This document shows positions 60,507-64,000 of a stretch of 64,000 bases of DNA, piece by piece. The stretch covers positions 2,232,001 through 2,296,000 of the forward strand of contig CADCSX010000006.1 of NCBI GenBank assembly GCA_902805475.1, in the 5' to 3' direction. How positions within the stretch are numbered: position 1 is the first letter of the stretch; each line of letters starts with the position of its first letter. A program made the translations under genes and the position numbers. This stretch comes from Entonaema liquescens (Eukaryota > Ascomycota > Sordariomycetes > Xylariales > Xylariaceae). Below the pieces are notes generated by a model that saw nothing but the letters and a program-made list of their open reading frames with translations, had not been told where the DNA came from and did not search any database.

Positions 60507-63500
60507 ATGAATCATGGCTCAATGCACTCAATGCATCAAAGGGATCCTAACGATCCCGACCCACGACTGGATATATACAATCCTCGGATGATGGGTTTCA
60601 ACAGAGAAGTTTTTTGGAATGTACGCGGCCCCGACCATCTATGGATAGCTGAATGGCGTCGGGAATACATGTCTGAAGACAAGCGTTGCGATAGGTGTGC
60701 GATCCTTAATTACGTATGCAATGACCCTCAAGGTTGCTTTGGATGCAAAACCGCCGGCTCGATATGTACGGGGGGTCGCGGCCATTATGCCGTCGGGCCA
60801 CCTGACTCTGAACCGATGAATACGGGCGTGGTTCCTTTTAATCCGGTGAGCGCTCAGGAGCAGTCAGGCTACATTTTCCCGCCTCCGCCTCCGCCTCCGC
60901 CTCCGCCTCAGCCTCAGCCAGCGCCGCCGTTAGATGAGAGTCTTATCGACCCGAGTCTCCTAACTAATCCTCCGCAGCCGCAACCAAACTCACAATCATA
61001 CTTGCAGGCATACCCGCAACCACAGCAGCAACCACAGCAGCAATCATACTCGCAAGCATACATTCAACCACAACTTACTCACGGTTCTTTTGTAAATCAG
61101 CCTCCGCCCCATGATCCTAACCTGAACCCGAACCTGAACCCGAATTTTAATTTCAATCCGGCCCCGGCCCCGGCCCCGGCCCCCGCGCCAGGTATTTATC
61201 CTGATCCGAATCCTGCTCCTACTTTTACTTTCGCTCCACCTCTTCAAGTGTCGCAACCGTTCATTACCGAGAATGAATTGCATAGATTGCCAGGTAATTG
61301 GGAAGATGGCTGGCCACCGCAGTCCCATCCGCCTGTAACAGACGGGGCTGGGAATCAGATCATCGCATGTGACAGGTGTCGTACTGACAACCCTGGCTAC
61401 CCTTGCGATGCTTGGACAGGCGTCTCTCCGGGGGTGGGCTGCACTTACTGTAAGAAGAATGACGTGTCTTGTCGCTGGGATGGTTTCCTCCTGGCTCCGC
61501 GACCTGACGGCAGGACGGAGCCGATAAGTTGTTCTCCGTGCGTGCAACTAGGAATCTTGGATTGTTCCTGGCGACGAAGGCCAACTGGTGCTCCCTACAA
61601 CCCGTGTACGAGCTGCGTCGACAATGGAACGCCGTGTATGCATGGCGCTATAAGAGCCGAGGACCTCCTCGGCTCAAACAATACTCACTTCACAGTCACA
61701 AGTCGTCTATCTGTAAACGTTCACAGACGGCCAAAGGAAAGTAGGGAGAGACAGACCAACCCCGTGAGGTTATTTTTTGCCGAGGTGCCTCGAAGTCACA
61801 GCCCTTCACGTCTTCGTCATAGGATGGTTCCAGCACGTCGGTCAAATCAGGCGGCGAGTCAGGCGGCGAGTCAGGCGGCGAGTCAAGCGGTAAGTCAGGC
61901 AAGTGAGGCAGGCCAAGCAGGCCAAGCAGGTCAGCCGCAACCGCGCTCTACCAAACTCGTTGGATATCAGGGTGCGATATACGACGCTAGCCTTCCTAGG
62001 CTGATTAATACTTCAGGACTGCGACGTGATAGAGGAGGTCCACAATGCCTTCTATGTGCTAGCAAACTTACACAGGCCCATTCGAACATAAATAGCCGGA
62101 GGTGTAATGCTGATCCCACAGTTCCTAGAGGCTGCGACGAATGCACCCATTGGGGAGTCCACTGTATAGTGCAAGGTGTTGCTCGTAAGTTTTCGTCCCC
62201 GTTTTAATCCTCTTTACATTTATCATATAATATCATCATATGCTAACTCTTAGTTTTACAGTTCCCCCTGCACTATCGGACAGGGCTGGTACAAGAAATG
62301 ATCAGGCGCACTATGGTACTTGTAAGCCGTGCAAAGACAACAACAGACCATGTGATCGTAAACGGCCGTGCGATGCTTGTGTAATTTGGAAGGACCATTG
62401 CGATGGCGGAGCTACCAGGGGGACATTTTATCGAGGAGTTCCGGGTGACGATAAACCTCTATACTATAGGAGAACGGGATACGGAGATGGTGGTGTCTAT
62501 ACCCGTCGACCTCCCGGGCATCGTGCCCAGCTACCACTAAATTACCATAATGCGTACAATCCGGATCATATAGGGTCGGGAATTGGTCTCGGTTACATAG
62601 ATGCGGATGGGCAGCCGATCGCGGATCCGAAATCCGCATTACAAGCCGAGCAACAACCCAGACCAGTCAAACAGCAAACAGCTCCGCAACCACCAGATCA
62701 GCAAGTTCCGCAGCATACGCCAAATGCTGATAATGCAGTTATATCACCACCAATCAGCCCTCCTAACCCTATCCTAATGATACCGGCTCCATCGCTTAAG
62801 TTGCTACTACCATCCGAACCTGATCCTAATGATGTTAGTATATGGGGCTTTTCATTAAACCAGTCCACCCCATCACCCAGCGGTAGTTTTTCTGCCGAAA
62901 ATAGTGTATGGGGTTCACCGGTAGCCCAGTCTACCCCAGCACATGGGCTAACAATGCCTCCCGCTCCATCGCACGGGCCAGTCATGCCCTCTCCTCCGCA
63001 AGGCCCACGTTATATGGTATCAGTAGAAGAGCTTGAGCCGTTGATGAGGCCGGTGTTTTCGGCAAATAAACAGGAGGTGGCGATCCTGTGGAAACGGATC
63101 ATCGATTCGGATAGTAACCGAAAGGACGTGGATGGGCATGAGGCTCTCACCGAAGAGCAAATAGTCAACATCGAAATAGTTAATTCGGATGATGAACATA
63201 CGATGCTTGGAGGTGAGGACCATGTTGCCGGGTATGCTGTCGTTTGGGGTGGCGCACAGCATTTGGCGACTACGGGAAATCAGATCCTCGATCTACGGAC
63301 TATAAGAAGACGACTAAGGCTAGACATGCTGGCTAAGATAGGTTCATCGGACTCAGTTGTGGTTTACCTAATCAAAATGTTACTCGAAGACCGGTACGAC
63401 GTTTCTCGGCGGGAATTCGCCGTACAGACTCCGGTAAACCTCAGTCACCAAGGCATTAACCTGGCCATCGCGGAACGCATGAACCCGGGGAATTGGCCAA

Positions 63501-64000
63501 TCATATATGCCAAAGAAAGAGCGCCATACTATCCGGAATCCCCAGGCCCTAATCTCCCAATCTTCTACCTGGAGGGTCAGGAGCCTGTACTCAATGATTT
63601 CCCCGAGAAGATCCCCCTCACCCACCCGGCGTTCATCCAGCGGGGCGGGCTCGTGCGGCCAGTACCAGAGCATCCGAACGACATGGCGGTTGACGTGTTT
63701 CGCTTCATGCACCACGACCGTCTGACCGAAGGTGGGAGAGCCGCCGAAAGTAAGACGCTGTCGTGTATGGCGCATAGAGACGGCCAGCAATGCGGCAACC
63801 CTACAGACCTAGCTTGCGAGGATACGCGCCACTGGGAAACCGTCCCGCTGTGTCTCGACTGCGAGTTGAGCTGTCGGCTGCGATTCTACCAAGAGATGGG
63901 CAACACCTTCATGAACCTCCGGATGTACGCGTGCGCCGAGTGCATCGACGGCCAAGCCAGTCAAAGCGCGACATACAACCGAACCGGGTGCTATGTGTAT
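60507..64000 (+). CDS. Large cysteine-rich protein with five Zn2Cys6-like modules (3' end outside window)
   Basis: Exon 1 (60507-62184) and exon 2 (from 62262, open to the window end) flank a 77-bp intron; at least 1138 residues are encoded here. Five cysteine modules follow the pattern C-x2-C-xn-C-xn-C-x2-C-x6-C, at about residues 61-87, 288-322, 342-377, 514-553 and 580-606. Modules 1 and 5 have exactly the Gal4-like spacing C-x2-C-x6-C-x5-C-x2-C-x6-C. Between them lie low-complexity tracts: a ten-proline run, PQPQQQPQQQ, Asn-Pro and Ala-Pro repeats, and SQAASQAASQAA. The last part has more cysteine pairs (CLDCELSC, CAECIDG). The basic DNA-contact residues typical of Zn2Cys6 regulators are sparse, so DNA binding is uncertain. 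I do not recognise a named family. Confidence 0.82.
62185..62261 (+). other. Intron of the cysteine-rich gene
   Basis: Canonical GTAAGT donor, TGCTAACTC branch-like site and TTTACAG acceptor. It joins GVA to LPPALSDRAG in frame, bridging modules 4 and 5; without it the frame stops after 566 codons. Confidence 0.85.

Noticed and set aside
61044..61547. 167-codon minus-strand frame with Arg-rich repeats
   Set aside because: It is the antisense shadow of the Asn-Pro and Ala-Pro repeats of the cysteine-rich gene.
1..64000. Secondary-metabolite cluster
   Set aside because: An MDR reductase, a Zn2Cys6 regulator and a desaturase-like gene occur in the right half, but no polyketide synthase, peptide synthetase, terpene cyclase or P450 is present.

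Overview
The window is chromosomal DNA of a filamentous ascomycete (Pezizomycotina, most likely Sordariomycetes; order not determinable by eye). The evidence is short GT-AG introns of about 50-150 bp with TACTAAC-like branch sites, several Zn2Cys6 regulators, an Arb1 subunit of the argonaute chaperone complex, a Hos3-type histone deacetylase, a fungal Ras, and one AT-saturated inverted-repeat element that looks RIP-mutated. No rRNA, tRNA or CRISPR array was recognised. I rebuilt all gene models by eye from splice signals and checked that exon lengths sum to whole codons.

Layout, left half. 394-2654 (-) is a Zn2Cys6 regulator, followed by a 5.8 kb gene-free stretch. Then come a secreted lactonase-fold beta-propeller (8420-9987 -), the CLP1 mRNA 3'-end factor (13244-14749 -) with five tandem CCAAT-type octamers in its promoter, an inositol polyphosphate multikinase (15641-16878 -), Arb1 (19329-21091 +), a four-helix membrane protein (22255-23041 +), glia maturation factor (23992-24619 +), the Fe-S scaffold Nbp35 (24709-25736 -) and, divergent from it, a Hos3-like deacetylase (26366-29962 +).

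Right half. 30762-34584 (-) is one large regulator combining a Zn2Cys6-like cysteine cluster, a TALE-type homeodomain, C2H2 fingers and five degenerate C-terminal repeats. It is followed by an MDR oxidoreductase (36927-37943 +), a second Zn2Cys6 regulator (38726-40853 +), a single-pass membrane protein with an apple-like ectodomain (42274-43381 -), Met13-type methylenetetrahydrofolate reductase (46886-48767 +), a membrane fatty-acid-desaturase-like gene (50046-51957 +), a 0.88 kb TIR element (52259-53138), a molybdopterin-binding-domain protein with micro-exons (53461-54771 +), Ras (58427-59284 +), and the 5' part of a long cysteine-rich protein with five Zn2Cys6-spaced modules (60507 to beyond the window end).

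The genes are a mix of housekeeping and regulatory functions, not an obvious gene cluster. Two themes stand out. First, four conserved genes (nbp35, hos3 twice, met13, the apple-domain gene) are broken by indels in homopolymers or a dinucleotide run, and restoring run length restores the frame exactly; two more genes have splice sites out of phase by one G. This most likely reflects residual assembly errors, with pseudogenisation as the alternative. Second, Zn2Cys6-spaced cysteine modules occur in unusual settings: five in one protein, and one joined to a homeodomain.
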